The notes: generated from the sequence alone by a model not told the origin. Shown: positions 16,867 through 25,609, counted from the stretch's first letter. The stretch is 64,000 nt of DNA from Rhodothermales bacterium (GCA_028284265.1 JANQRZ010000018.1:124001-188000), one strand, 5' to 3'. Numbers and translations are program-made.

Positions 16867-18713
16867 GTCGAATGGCGAATGACGAACGTCGAGTGCCGAG
16901 TGGGTGGCGCAGACTGATCGGGCTGATCGCCCTCGTCATGTGGCTCGCTCCGATGGCGGTGGCACAGGTCACGGTGCATGCCTACGTAGACAAGACCACA
17001 ATGGGCGATGGCGAGGTGCTTCTCTACACGGTCGAGGCCAGCGGCGACTTTCGCGACCTCGGCCGGATCACCAGCCCGAAGACGCGCGGCCTGACGGCGG
17101 TGCAGACTAGCCCGATCCAGAGTTGGGACGTGTCGATCCGCAACGGGCAAACACGGCAACGGCTCCGGCTCCAGTGGCAGTTCCGCCCGATGGGCACCGG
17201 CACCGTCTCACTCGGCGAGAGCACCCTCCGCCTCGATGGTCGAGCCTACACGACGGCTCCCATCACCGTGCAAGTCATCCCGCAGTCGCAGCGCCCCTCG
17301 TCCGCGCTGTGGTCGACCGGCCCGACCGCCTCGCCCCGGCCCGACCTAGACCAAGCGTCCGACATCTTCATCCGCGCCGAGCCGTCGTCGGACGTGGCGT
17401 GGCTTGGCGAGCAGGTCGTTGTGGACTACGTGCTCTATTTCGAGGCAGGCGTGCATCCGCGCAACAGCCGGATCGCCAGTGCATGGGACGCCGACGGGTT
17501 CTGGCGTGAGGAACTCAACCTCGACCGCTTCCTCGGCTCGCGCACGGTCGTCCTCGACGGACGCACCTTCGAGGCCGCGCCCATCAAGCGGCTCGCCATC
17601 TTCCCGACGCGCACCGGCACACTTGCCGTGGACTCGCTCGACATCGAGATCGACGTGCTTCGAGCGATGCGGTCCCGCGATCCGGGTAGCCTGTTCCGCA
17701 ACCCGTTTAGCTCCCGGTTCGAGCGCGAGACGCTGACCGCTCCGCGCGTGGCGGTCGAGGCGCGTCCGCCTCCGCCCGGTGCCCCACCCTCGTTCAATGG
17801 AGCCGTCGGTCAGTTCGGCCTCGCCGTGCAGGCCGACCGCCACAGCGTGGATGTAGGCGAGCCAATCCGGGTCACGGCGACGCTCTCAGGGACGGGCAAC
17901 ATCGCCACGCTCGAAGCACCGGACTGGCAGATACCGACGGCATTCGAGCAATACCCGGCCCGCGCCTCCGAGCGGATCAACCGGCACGCCGAGCGGCTGC
18001 GGGGCGAGAAAACCTTCACGTTTACGCTCGTCCCACGCTCCGGCGGCTCGTTCGTCCTGCCACCGCTCGAATGGAGCTATTTCGAGCCCGAGGCGGAGAC
18101 CTACCGCACGCTCCGCTCCGACTCGCTCCGGCTTCAGGTCGTTGGCCCTGCCGCTCCACTAGCTGAAGCCAGTCCGTCCGCATCCAGCGATGCCTTCATC
18201 GGGCCGCTCGAAACGGCGACGTGGCAGCGCGCGCGCGAGGCCGGGCCGCTATGGAATCAGCCATGGGTCTGGGTCGGCTTTGGACTTCCGGCGCTCGCGC
18301 TCCTCGGCCTTGTGGTCGTCCGTCGTCTCCGCGACCGGGACGATGACACAGCGGCGGCACGCAGCCTCCGCGCTTTCCCCGAAGCCCAGCGCGGCCTAGA
18401 GACTGCCGTCGCACACCTCGACGCGGGTGAGTCCCGAGTTTTCTACGCTGCTCTTGACCGCACCCTCCGCCTGTTCCTTACCGACCGCCTCGGTAGCCCC
18501 GCCCATAGCCTCGCCCTGCCCGACCTTGACACGCTACTCGCCGAACGCGGCGTGGCAAACGAAACCCGTGACGCTGCACTCCAACTCCTGCGAGAGAGCG
18601 ATGCCGGACCGTTCGCCCCACGGCCTCAGGCCCCACCCGCCGACATCTTAGACCGCGCAACCCGGCTGATGGCTGCCATCAATGACGAAGCCATCGCCGT
18701 CGAGACGGACTGA
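16863..18713 (+). CDS. batD: BatD: large periplasmic beta-domain protein with membrane anchor
   Basis: A 616-residue protein from the GTG at 16863, overlapping the batC stop; the ATG at 16872 is an alternative. The signal peptide region is LIGLIALVMWLAPMAVAQ. Tandem beta-sandwich domains typical of the BatD family fill about 37-430 (VTVHAYVDKTTMGDGEVLL, IFIRAEPSSDVAWLGEQVVV, AVQADRHSVDVGEPIRVT). A transmembrane helix lies near 465-485 (WVGFGLPALALLGLVVV), followed by a cytoplasmic helical domain to the end. BatD is the largest soluble part of the Bat complex; its role is linked to oxygen and stress tolerance in relatives, with unknown biochemistry. Confidence 0.9.
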   Translation: MSRMANDERRVPSGWRRLIGLIALVMWLAPMAVAQVTVHAYVDKTTMGDGEVLLYTVEASGDFRDLGRITSPKTRGLTAVQTSPIQSWDVSIRNGQTRQRLRLQWQFRPMGTGTVSLGESTLRLDGRAYTTAPITVQVIPQSQRPSSALWSTGPTASPRPDLDQASDIFIRAEPSSDVAWLGEQVVVDYVLYFEAGVHPRNSRIASAWDADGFWREELNLDRFLGSRTVVLDGRTFEAAPIKRLAIFPTRTGTLAVDSLDIEIDVLRAMRSRDPGSLFRNPFSSRFERETLTAPRVAVEARPPPPGAPPSFNGAVGQFGLAVQADRHSVDVGEPIRVTATLSGTGNIATLEAPDWQIPTAFEQYPARASERINRHAERLRGEKTFTFTLVPRSGGSFVLPPLEWSYFEPEAETYRTLRSDSLRLQVVGPAAPLAEASPSASSDAFIGPLETATWQRAREAGPLWNQPWVWVGFGLPALALLGLVVVRRLRDRDDDTAAARSLRAFPEAQRGLETAVAHLDAGESRVFYAALDRTLRLFLTDRLGSPAHSLALPDLDTLLAERGVANETRDAALQLLRESDAGPFAPRPQAPPADILDRATRLMAAINDEAIAVETD

Positions 18714-18717
18714 CCCG

Positions 18718-19449
18718 ATGCTGCTGCTCATCCTCCTCATGCTCGCCCCTCAAGCCGAGACACCTCGCGCCGAGGCCGAACGGCTCTTTGTGCTCGGAAA
18801 CACGCTCATGAGCGAGGGCGACGCGCGCGGGGCCGCCGCCGCCTACGAAGGTGTCCTCGACACCGGCTGGACAAGCCCTGAACTCGAACTCAATCTGAGT
18901 CGGGCGTATCTGGACGCCGACCAACTTGGACCAGCCGTGCTCCACGTCGAGCGGGCACAGCGCCTCGCCCCACGCCATGAAGCGGTAGCGCACAACCTCC
19001 GGCTGGTTCGTGAGCACGTCGGGGCAAGTGCAGCACCCCCATCGCCCAATGAAGCCGCAGCCCGCTGGCTCTCTACGCACGTCGGCGCAGGTGGCATGAT
19101 GGCGATGCTGCTTGTGGTCTACCTCGCCGTGCTCGGTCTCGTTGGTTTTCGACTCTGGAAAGGCGAGACACGACCGTGGCTGCGGCGTGCGCTCGTCGTG
19201 CTCGTCCCCATCGCGCTCGTCGCCGCCGCTGCGGCCTTACTTACGGCACGGTATGAGGCTGCGCCCCGCGCTGTGGTTCTGGTCGATGCCGAGGTGAGGG
19301 GTACGCCCTCCGACATGGCACCAACGGTCGAGGAAGTAGCGGAGGGTATGGTGCTTCCCATCACCGACGAGCGCGGCCTGTGGCGGGCGGTCCGCCTGCC
19401 CGATGGCGACGAGGGGTGGATCGAAGCCTCCGCACTAGAGGAGATTTAG
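18718..19449 (+). CDS. batE: BatE: TPR membrane protein with C-terminal SH3-like domain
   Basis: A 243-residue protein from the ATG at 18718, 4 bp after batD. A signal-like N terminus (MLLLILLMLAPQAET) is followed by TPR helices at about 18-95 (AERLFVLGNTLMSEGDARGA, LNLSRAYLDADQLGPAVLHV). Two transmembrane helices lie near 123-140 and 150-172, and a C-terminal SH3-like domain ends in LWRAVRLPDGDEGWIEASAL. This is the standard BatE architecture. It closes the nine-gene operon that starts at the DUF58 gene. Confidence 0.88.
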   Translation: MLLLILLMLAPQAETPRAEAERLFVLGNTLMSEGDARGAAAAYEGVLDTGWTSPELELNLSRAYLDADQLGPAVLHVERAQRLAPRHEAVAHNLRLVREHVGASAAPPSPNEAAARWLSTHVGAGGMMAMLLVVYLAVLGLVGFRLWKGETRPWLRRALVVLVPIALVAAAAALLTARYEAAPRAVVLVDAEVRGTPSDMAPTVEEVAEGMVLPITDERGLWRAVRLPDGDEGWIEASALEEI

Positions 19450-19461
19450 GGAGCGCGGTAG

Positions 19462-19469
19462 TACCTTGC
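19462..19469 (+). promoter_or_regulatory. Possible -7 box upstream of tdk
   Basis: TACCTTGC lies 25 bp before the tdk ATG and resembles the boxes upstream of dnaX (TATGTTGC) and the RamB-like gene (TATCTTGC). No convincing TTG element is present at the expected distance, so support is weak. Confidence 0.25.
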
Positions 19470-19493
19470 GGCTCCGCCTAGCCACCACCTCGC

Positions 19494-20141
19494 ATGGAAC
19501 CCCACGTCCTCCCCCCTACCGATGCCGAACGCCGAGGCTGGATCGAGGTCGTCTGCGGGAGCATGTTTAGCGGTAAAACGGAGGAGTTGATTCGTCGCCT
19601 CAAGCGTGCCCGGATTGCGCGGCAGCAGGTTGAGATCTTCAAGCCCGCTCTCGACAACCGCTATGCACAGACGGCCGTGGTCTCGCACGACGAGAACGCG
19701 ATTCCGTCGATTGTCGTCGATACCGCCGATCAGATGCTCCTGCTTGCGGGCAATGCCGCGGTGATCGGCGTCGACGAGGCCCAGTTTTTCGGGAATGAGA
19801 TCGTTCACGTCTGCGAAACCCTCGCCCGGCAGGGGCGGCGGGTGATCGTCGCGGGTCTCGACCAAGACTTCCGGGGCCGTCCGTTCGAGCCGATTCCCCA
19901 GCTCATGGCGGTGGCTGAGTTCGTGACCAAGCTGCACGCGATCTGTGTCGTCTGTGGTGCCCCAGCCAACCACTCGCAGCGCCTCATCGCTAGCGACGAC
20001 CGCGTGCTCGTCGGCGAAAAGGAAGCCTACGAGCCCCGCTGCCGCCTCCACTTCGAGCCGCCGGGAATGCCAGCGAAGACGGCTCCGAGTAAGGACCCCA
20101 AAAAGTCTCACAAGCAGCAGGCTGAAACGCGCGAGGCGTAG
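19494..20141 (+). CDS. tdk: Thymidine kinase (type II)
   Basis: A 215-residue enzyme. The P-loop GSMFSGKT is at residues 22-29, the catalytic acid and Mg site is in GVDEAQFF near 92, and the lasso/thymidine region is near 165-185. The structural zinc ligands are the paired cysteines CVVCG near 150 plus the Cys/His of CRLHF near 182. It phosphorylates thymidine to dTMP for nucleoside salvage. The tail after about 190 is Lys/Gln-rich and probably disordered. Length fits the tetrameric bacterial type. It follows the bat operon by 44 bp and may have its own promoter. Confidence 0.95.
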   Translation: MEPHVLPPTDAERRGWIEVVCGSMFSGKTEELIRRLKRARIARQQVEIFKPALDNRYAQTAVVSHDENAIPSIVVDTADQMLLLAGNAAVIGVDEAQFFGNEIVHVCETLARQGRRVIVAGLDQDFRGRPFEPIPQLMAVAEFVTKLHAICVVCGAPANHSQRLIASDDRVLVGEKEAYEPRCRLHFEPPGMPAKTAPSKDPKKSHKQQAETREA

Positions 20142-20182
20142 GTAAGCAACCCGGACTAGGCGTCTTGCGTCTTACGGATGCC

Positions 20183-20671
20183 ATGTCTTTCACCGCGTCG
20201 TTCCTATCTCTGATTGTCGGCCTCGCCTTGGTGGCGTTTGTGGCCGGGGTCGGCGCTCGTGTAGCGGTGGCCTTTACGCAGCGACGGCGACTGCGGGCTG
20301 AGGCTGCCGGACAGGCGCAGCGCGGATGGGGCGGCAAGGACCACGAGCGGGTTCGCAACAAGTACTTCGAGAAGGAGCGCCGCGCCCGCGCCGTCCGCGC
20401 CCGCCACCGGCATGCCCGTCCCGCGGCAGAACCCCCACCCGCTCCCGAGCCTCCCGGCCCTGTCAACCTCGACCGGCTCCACCGCGCTACGCTTGGCCTG
20501 ACTGGTGAGGTGACACCAGACGCCGTGCGGAAGGCGTACAAAGCGCGCGTCCGCGAGTACCACCCGGACCAAGTTGCGCGTCTCGGCATCAAGCTCCGCC
20601 GTCTCGCCGAGGATGAGACAAAGCGGATCAATGAGGCCTACACCTACTTCCGCAAGCGCCTCGGATTCTAG
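20183..20671 (+). CDS. Membrane-anchored J-domain protein
   Basis: A 162-residue protein from the ATG at 20183. One N-terminal transmembrane helix is visible (about 5-28; FLSLIVGLALVAFVAGVGA), then an Arg-rich and Pro-rich linker (about 35-95), and a C-terminal J domain (about 100-160). The J domain has the DnaK-stimulating HPD in YHPDQVARLG and the flanking helices VTPDAVRKAYKARVRE and ETKRINEAYTYFRK. It would recruit DnaK to the inner face of the membrane, as DjlA-type co-chaperones do. Clients are unknown. Confidence 0.85.
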   Translation: MSFTASFLSLIVGLALVAFVAGVGARVAVAFTQRRRLRAEAAGQAQRGWGGKDHERVRNKYFEKERRARAVRARHRHARPAAEPPPAPEPPGPVNLDRLHRATLGLTGEVTPDAVRKAYKARVREYHPDQVARLGIKLRRLAEDETKRINEAYTYFRKRLGF

Positions 20672-20855
20672 CGCCTGCTTACCGCGCATCTGACAGGTCG
20701 GTACGGCTTTTGAGTAAGGGCTGCATGAACCAGCCTAGCCCCATGAGCGCCTGTTTTTCGACGCTTACAAGGCAGGTGCTACGCCCTACCGGGCAGGTTC
20801 TCTACGTGTGATCCGCCGCACACGCGTGCTACACACAACCTAGCTACATGCCCTG

Positions 20856-21563
20856 ATGGACCACTACGAGCCGTTCAACCTCTCGGACCTCGCGGAGCCT
20901 TCCGAACCCGTCGAACCTGCTAGCCTCAACGAGCCGACGCCCTCTCCCCTGCCTGCTGTCAGCCCTGAAACGTCAGATACCCAGATCGGTTTTCCGGAGC
21001 TTCCCGACACGGTCGCGCTCAACGAACCGCTGGACGGCGTATCGTTCACGACGAACCCGCCGCCAGTGGCAGCGGCACCGAAAAAAGTGGTACGAACCGT
21101 AGCACCGGGCCTCGTGACGCGCGTGCTTGCCAAGATTATTGACGGAGCCGTGGCGGGCGTCCTCTACACCCTCTGCACCGTCTTTATCACTGATTGGTTC
21201 ATCGGCTTCCTCGCCGGAGGCATCGTGGCCTCGCTCTACTTCATCGTCTCCGATGGTGTGAATATGCGCCATATGCCACGGCGTTCGTTCGGGAAGAAAG
21301 TAATGGGCCTCGTCGTTGCCCGCATCGACAAGGAACCCATGAATGTGTGGACCTCGGCGCAGCGAAACTGGATGTTCGGCGTGCTCTATTTCGTGCAGGC
21401 GTTCACCTTCAACGCGCCTGCTGTCAGCATCCTCCTGACCCTCGCCGCAGTAGGCCTGATCGGGTATGAGGTGTACTGGGTCGTCGTCAACCCACGGGGC
21501 ATCCGCTGGGGTGATGATATCGCGGGCACCGAGGTTCGCCAACTGGTCACGGAGATCGTCTAG
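20856..21563 (+). CDS. RDD family membrane protein
   Basis: A 235-residue protein with a Pro/Glu-rich N-terminal region (about 1-75) that looks disordered and cytoplasmic. An RDD domain follows: LVTRVLAKIIDGAVAGVLYT with the Arg..Asp pattern, hydrophobic segments near 92-112, 115-132 and 175-205, and the conserved SFGKKVMGL motif near 147. RDD proteins are membrane proteins of mostly unknown, possibly transport, function. A 184-bp gap upstream, in which I see nothing notable, separates it from the J-domain gene. Confidence 0.82.
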   Translation: MDHYEPFNLSDLAEPSEPVEPASLNEPTPSPLPAVSPETSDTQIGFPELPDTVALNEPLDGVSFTTNPPPVAAAPKKVVRTVAPGLVTRVLAKIIDGAVAGVLYTLCTVFITDWFIGFLAGGIVASLYFIVSDGVNMRHMPRRSFGKKVMGLVVARIDKEPMNVWTSAQRNWMFGVLYFVQAFTFNAPAVSILLTLAAVGLIGYEVYWVVVNPRGIRWGDDIAGTEVRQLVTEIV

Positions 21564-21578
21564 GTAGCACTCGAAGGG

Positions 21579-21609
21579 TTGCGACCGAAGGAGCGCGGGA
21601 GTATGTTGC
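21579..21609 (+). promoter_or_regulatory. Putative Bacteroidota-type promoter of dnaX-ybaB-recR
   Basis: TTG at 21579-21581 and TATGTTGC at 21602-21609 are separated by 20 bp, close to the TTG/TAnnTTTG pattern. The dnaX ATG is 33 bp further on. A 6-bp hairpin (GCGGAG at 21608, CTCCGC at 21623) overlaps the predicted transcription start. Confidence 0.4.
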
Positions 21610-21642
21610 GGAGGTTCCCGATCTCCGCCGCACCGCCCGCTC

Positions 21643-23634
21643 ATGGCCGACGCCTCCCGCTACCTCGTCACCGCCCGTAAGTACCGCCCGCAGACGTTCG
21701 CCGACCTCGTCTCGCAAGAGCACGTCTCCGAGACGCTCCAGAACGCGCTGCTCCATGACCGCCTTGCCCACGCTTACCTCTTCAGCGGGCCTCGCGGGGT
21801 CGGCAAGACGACGGCGGCCCGGCTCTTGGCGAAGGCGATCAACTGCGAGACGCCGCTCGACAAACGCGACGGAGCCGAGCCGTGCCGGACGTGCGAGCGC
21901 TGCCAGAACTTCGAGGAAGGCCGCAGCCTTGACGTGACCGAAATCGACGCGGCCTCGAACAACGGCGTGGACGATATCCGCGACTTGCAGGAGCGGCTCC
22001 GCATCCCGCCGCAGGGTGCAAACCGGAAGGTGTACATCGTGGACGAGGTCCACATGCTCTCCAAGCCCGCGTTCAACGCGCTCCTCAAAACGCTCGAAGA
22101 GCCGCCGCCGCACGTCCTGTTCATCTTCGCTACGACCGAGCCGCACAAGGTTCTTCCGACGATCCTATCGCGCTGTCAGCGGTTCGATTTCCGCCGCATC
22201 ACCGTTCCGCAAACTGTCGACCGACTCGGCGAGATTTGCACCGCCGAGAGCATTGACGCGGACGACGCCAGCCTCCACCTGATCGCCCGAAAGGGGGACG
22301 GCGCGCTCCGCGATGCGCTCTCGATCTTCGACCAAGCGGTTTCGCTCTGCGGCACCACGCTCCGCTACGCCGAACTCGCCGAAGCCCTCGGCGTCGTCGA
22401 GACGGACCTGTTCTTCGACGTGACCGAGCGGGCGAAGGCGGGCGACCGGGCCGGGCTGCTTCAGCTTGTCGAAACACTCGTCGGGCGGGGCTACGACTTG
22501 CAGGAGTTCCTCGCCGGACTCGCCGAGCACCTGCGCGGCCTCTACGTCGCCGTCTCCACCGGAGCCGCCAACCTGATCGAGGCCGACGCTGCAACGCGAG
22601 ACCGCTACCTCGCTGCCGCCGCCAACCTCACCGAGCCGGACCTCCTCCGCGCACTCCTCGTGACGGATGAGGCTGAGCGCGAGATCAAGAATAGCCCCCA
22701 GCCGCGCCTCAAGCTTGAACTCGCGCTCCTCAAGCTCGCCAGCCTAGAGCGCATCGCCGACCTTCGTACGCTGATCCAGAAGCTGGAGCGACTCGAAGGC
22801 ATAATCGAGCGCGGCGAGGTCGTGACCGCTATGCCCGCTCCGACAGCCCCCACCCAGAGCGCCGAGCCGGAGCCTCCCCCTTACTCGCCCCAAGCACCAC
22901 CTCTGCCTGAGCCAACGATAGAGCTTACTCCCAAGCCAGAAGAACCAGTCATCCCCGACTCTGATCGGGGATCCACAGGTGATGCAAGCCCGGTGGATCC
23001 CCACCTGCGCAGGGACGACTTAGAAACCGATGAACCAGAAGGTTCTCAGATCACGGAGAGCTATACAAACCAAGAGCCGCCAGCACCGCCTCCGCCCTCG
23101 CCAGAGCCTGCTGTTGCTTCCACAGCAACGCTGGGCCTTGGATTGTTCGGGCCACCCGCGTTGCAACGAAGCAAGTCGTCAGGCGATGAGCCGTCCAACG
23201 CGCTCGGCGATGGCGCTGAGGGGCAGGCTGAAGCCGTCGGCGTGGCAGTAGGCATCGACGAGCACTTCGGCGTGTCGCTCCAGCGCGTGCGCGAGGTCTG
23301 GCCCCGCCTGATCGCTACCGTCAAGCGGGAACGACCGAGCGTCGCGGGTGTGCTCGCCCACGTCGAGCCGGTCGGCGTCGAGCATGGCGCGGTGCAGGTC
23401 GCCGTGCCGAGCGCGTTCGTGCAGCGCCTGCTCAAAAGCGAGGCAGACACGTTCACCGAGGCCCTCGCCGACGCGATGGGCGAAGACCCGCCCGTGCTCG
23501 TCTTCGTCGTCCAAACCCCCGACGAAACCACCGCCCCGGCGGACCCGTTCGAGCGCATCAAGCAACTCCGACACGAGAACCCGGTGATCCGCGCCATCTT
23601 CGAGCAGTTCGGCGGCGAGATCGTCTGGACCTGA
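21643..23634 (+). CDS. dnaX: DNA polymerase III gamma/tau subunit
   Basis: A 663-residue clamp-loader ATPase. Walker A GPRGVGKT lies at about 49-56, with zinc-module cysteines at 68, 81, 84 and 87 (CRTCERC). The Walker B region is VYIVDEVHML near 128, followed by sensor-1 FIFATTEPHKVLPTILSRCQ near 165. The collar domain runs to about 370. A Pro/Glu-rich linker (about 390-520) precedes a C-terminal tau-like domain (about 535-663; FGVSLQRVREVWPRLI). The linker carries a 72-bp palindromic repeat in frame (codons 436-459). I found no slippery A-run that would give a programmed gamma frameshift. The gene heads the conserved dnaX-ybaB-recR order. Confidence 0.95.
   Translation: MADASRYLVTARKYRPQTFADLVSQEHVSETLQNALLHDRLAHAYLFSGPRGVGKTTAARLLAKAINCETPLDKRDGAEPCRTCERCQNFEEGRSLDVTEIDAASNNGVDDIRDLQERLRIPPQGANRKVYIVDEVHMLSKPAFNALLKTLEEPPPHVLFIFATTEPHKVLPTILSRCQRFDFRRITVPQTVDRLGEICTAESIDADDASLHLIARKGDGALRDALSIFDQAVSLCGTTLRYAELAEALGVVETDLFFDVTERAKAGDRAGLLQLVETLVGRGYDLQEFLAGLAEHLRGLYVAVSTGAANLIEADAATRDRYLAAAANLTEPDLLRALLVTDEAEREIKNSPQPRLKLELALLKLASLERIADLRTLIQKLERLEGIIERGEVVTAMPAPTAPTQSAEPEPPPYSPQAPPLPEPTIELTPKPEEPVIPDSDRGSTGDASPVDPHLRRDDLETDEPEGSQITESYTNQEPPAPPPPSPEPAVASTATLGLGLFGPPALQRSKSSGDEPSNALGDGAEGQAEAVGVAVGIDEHFGVSLQRVREVWPRLIATVKRERPSVAGVLAHVEPVGVEHGAVQVAVPSAFVQRLLKSEADTFTEALADAMGEDPPVLVFVVQTPDETTAPADPFERIKQLRHENPVIRAIFEQFGGEIVWT
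22948..23019 (+). repeat. 72-bp palindromic repeat inserted in frame in dnaX
   Basis: The ends GTCATCCCCG and AGGGACGAC are near-inverted copies. Inside, GGGGATCCAC (22967-22976) and GTGGATCCCC (22993-23002) form a perfect 10-bp inverted repeat. The first base is the first base of codon 436 and the length is exactly 24 codons, so the frame is kept. It encodes VIPDSDRGSTGDASPVDPHL and four more residues. It resembles the GTCATTCCCGC...GCGGGAATGAC class of interspersed palindromes that I know from many bacterial genomes. Confidence 0.7.
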
Positions 23635-23663
23635 CCGCCTTTCAACTCTAGACCGATACGACA

Positions 23664-24002
23664 ATGGACCAGCCCAACATGGCCGACCTCTTCGGCAAAA
23701 TGGCCGAGATGCAGCAGAAGATGGCCGAGACGCAGGAAGCCCTCGGCAACCAGACCGCAACCGCCGAGGCAGGCGGCGGTATGGTAAAAGTCACCGCCGA
23801 CGGGCGGGGCCGCATCACGGCGATCAAGATGGAACAAGAGGTCGTCAACCCCGACGACCTCGAACTCCTCGAAGACCTCCTCGTGGCGGGCGTCAACAAG
23901 GCCCTCAGCGAGGCCGAGGCGCTGCGCGAGGCCGAGATGAAGAAAGCGGCTGGCTCGTTCCTCCCGCCCGGCATGGACCTCGGCGGGATGATGGGCGGCT
24001 GA
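23664..24002 (+). CDS. ybaB: YbaB/EbfC nucleoid-associated protein
   Basis: A 112-residue DNA-binding protein. A Met/Gln-rich N-terminal helix (MADLFGKMAEMQQKMAETQE) leads into the family core GMVKVTADGRGRITAIKM and NPDDLELLEDLLVAGVNKAL, and a Met/Gly-rich tail follows. YbaB dimers bind and compact DNA. The gene sits between dnaX and recR, its conserved location. The gap of 29 bp to dnaX suggests one transcript. Confidence 0.93.
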   Translation: MDQPNMADLFGKMAEMQQKMAETQEALGNQTATAEAGGGMVKVTADGRGRITAIKMEQEVVNPDDLELLEDLLVAGVNKALSEAEALREAEMKKAAGSFLPPGMDLGGMMGG

Positions 24003-24080
24003 TTCTGGCGTCTTAGCACATGACGCATCGGTGTCACTCGGGGGCACGATCTTTCCCGTTTGACACGCGACGCTTGCTCT

Positions 24081-24743
24081 ATGCATATCACTTCTGAATC
24101 GGTCGAAGCTCTCGTCGAGCAGTTCTCCAAGCTGCCGACGGTCGGACGCAAGACGGCGCAGCGGCTCGCGGCCTACGTGCTGAAGATGCCCCGCGAGGAG
24201 GTCGTCGAACTGGCCCGTGCGCTCGTCGCGGTGAAGGACCGCGTCAAGCAGTGCTCGGTCTGCTTCAACGTCACCGACACCGACCCGTGCCCGATCTGCG
24301 TCTCGCCCAAACGCACGCGCTCGGTCGTTTGCGTGGTCGAGGAACCGAACGACGTGCTCGCACTGGAGCGGACGAACGAGTACCGGGGGCTCTATCACGT
24401 CCTCGGCGGCGTGATCTCCCCGCTCGACGGGATTGGACCGGAAGACCTGAAGGTGCGCGAACTCGTCGCCCGCATCGCTGCCCCGAAGAAGCAAGCCCCA
24501 GAGAACGCGGACGGCGTCGCCGAGGACGCGGCGACCTATGAGCACGAGCCAGTGCAGGAGGTCATCCTCGCAATGAACCCGAACGTGGAGGGCGACACGA
24601 CGGCCTACTACATCTCGCAGCTGCTGGAGCCGCTCGGCGTCCGCGTCACCCGCATCGCCCGCGGCCTCCCCATCGGCGGCGACCTAGAATACGCCGACGA
24701 GGCTACGCTCACCCGTGCCCTCGAAGGTCGCTCGCAGGTGTAG
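24081..24743 (+). CDS. recR: Recombination protein RecR, with a Toprim-region insertion
   Basis: A 220-residue protein from the ATG at 24081; a TTG at 24060 in the same frame is rejected. It has the N-terminal HhH region ([16 protein letters not shown]), a zinc finger of Cys58, Cys61, Cys70 and Cys73, and a Toprim domain ([16 protein letters not shown] through [15 protein letters not shown]). Residues about 134-158 ([20 protein letters not shown]) are an extra charged loop of roughly 20 residues absent from the usual 200-residue RecR. RecR acts with RecF/RecO in loading RecA at gaps. It is the third gene of the dnaX-ybaB-recR set. Confidence 0.95.
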   Translation: MHITSESVEALVEQFSKLPTVGRKTAQRLAAYVLKMPREEVVELARALVAVKDRVKQCSVCFNVTDTDPCPICVSPKRTRSVVCVVEEPNDVLALERTNEYRGLYHVLGGVISPLDGIGPEDLKVRELVARIAAPKKQAPENADGVAEDAATYEHEPVQEVILAMNPNVEGDTTAYYISQLLEPLGVRVTRIARGLPIGGDLEYADEATLTRALEGRSQV

Positions 24744-24751
24744 CTCTCGGC

Positions 24752-25606
24752 ATGAGCAAAGCACGCGCTGCACTCTTCGCTTTAGGCCTACTGACTACAC
24801 TAGCTGTAGCTGTTATCTATGCCGCTGGCAGTACACTGATCGCCCCCGCTCAGTCTGAACTAGGCCCACCTCCTCGCTCTCTTTCCGCAGCATCGAACCA
24901 CGTACCGAGTGAGTCTGGAAGCGACCTCGCCGTATGGTCATCAGAGGGTTCCTGTGGCTGTGGTGCCATTGTTCTCCTGCACGGCGTTCGATCAAATCGA
25001 ATGGCCCTTATCAAACGTGCAAGGATGCTCTTGCGTGAAGGATATTCTGTCGTGCTCTTTGACTTGCAGGCGCACGGTGAGAGTACGGGTGAACAAATCA
25101 CGTTCGGTTATCTTGAACGATATGATGCCATCGCCGCTGTTGAATTCGCGCGGCAGCTTTTTCCCGGCCAGCCCGTTGGCGTCATCGGCATCTCGCTCGG
25201 CGGGGCGGCAGCAACACTCGCGGGAGAGTCGCTTGATGCCGACGCTATTGTGCTTGAGGCAGTCTACACAGATATCGCCACGGCGACGGAAAACAGACTT
25301 GCGCTGAGTGGAATCCCCAAGGCCGTCGCTCCCCTCTTGCTCGTCCAACTCCGCTTTCGTCTGGGTATTTCGCCAGCAGACCTATCACCTGTCGAAGCAA
25401 TCAACACCATCGACAGCCCTCTCCTCTTCATCGCTGGGACAGAGGACAACCACACGACGGCGGCGGACTCACAACGGCTCTATGAGGCAGCAGGCGAACA
25501 GAAAGAGATATGGTGGGTCGAAGGAGCGGCACACACCGACTTCCATGCGTTTCAGCCTGAAGCCTACCAAGAGCGTGTTCTGTCCTTCTTTGCCGCGAAC
25601 CTTTAG
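24752..25606 (+). CDS. Membrane-anchored alpha/beta hydrolase
   Basis: A 284-residue protein with an N-terminal hydrophobic anchor (ALFALGLLTTLAVAVIYAAG) and a single alpha/beta hydrolase domain. The oxyanion motif is LLHGVRSN near 75, the nucleophile elbow GISLGG near 147, the acid GTEDNH near 230 and His in GAAHTDF near 261. The fold and FDLQAHGES motif resemble serine aminopeptidase/BAAT-type hydrolases. Codon use looks visibly less GC-rich at third positions than in the neighbouring recR and permease genes, a possible sign of transfer. The substrate is unknown. Confidence 0.82.
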   Translation: MSKARAALFALGLLTTLAVAVIYAAGSTLIAPAQSELGPPPRSLSAASNHVPSESGSDLAVWSSEGSCGCGAIVLLHGVRSNRMALIKRARMLLREGYSVVLFDLQAHGESTGEQITFGYLERYDAIAAVEFARQLFPGQPVGVIGISLGGAAATLAGESLDADAIVLEAVYTDIATATENRLALSGIPKAVAPLLLVQLRFRLGISPADLSPVEAINTIDSPLLFIAGTEDNHTTAADSQRLYEAAGEQKEIWWVEGAAHTDFHAFQPEAYQERVLSFFAANL

Positions 25607-25609
25607 CCC

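Noticed and set aside
21643-23634. Programmed -1 frameshift in dnaX producing gamma
   Set aside because: No A-AAA-AAG-like slippery run with a following stem was found near the domain III/IV boundary.
23061-24545. Minus-strand open frame of 494 codons across dnaX, ybaB and recR
   Set aside because: It runs antisense through three well-supported genes and shows no family motif.
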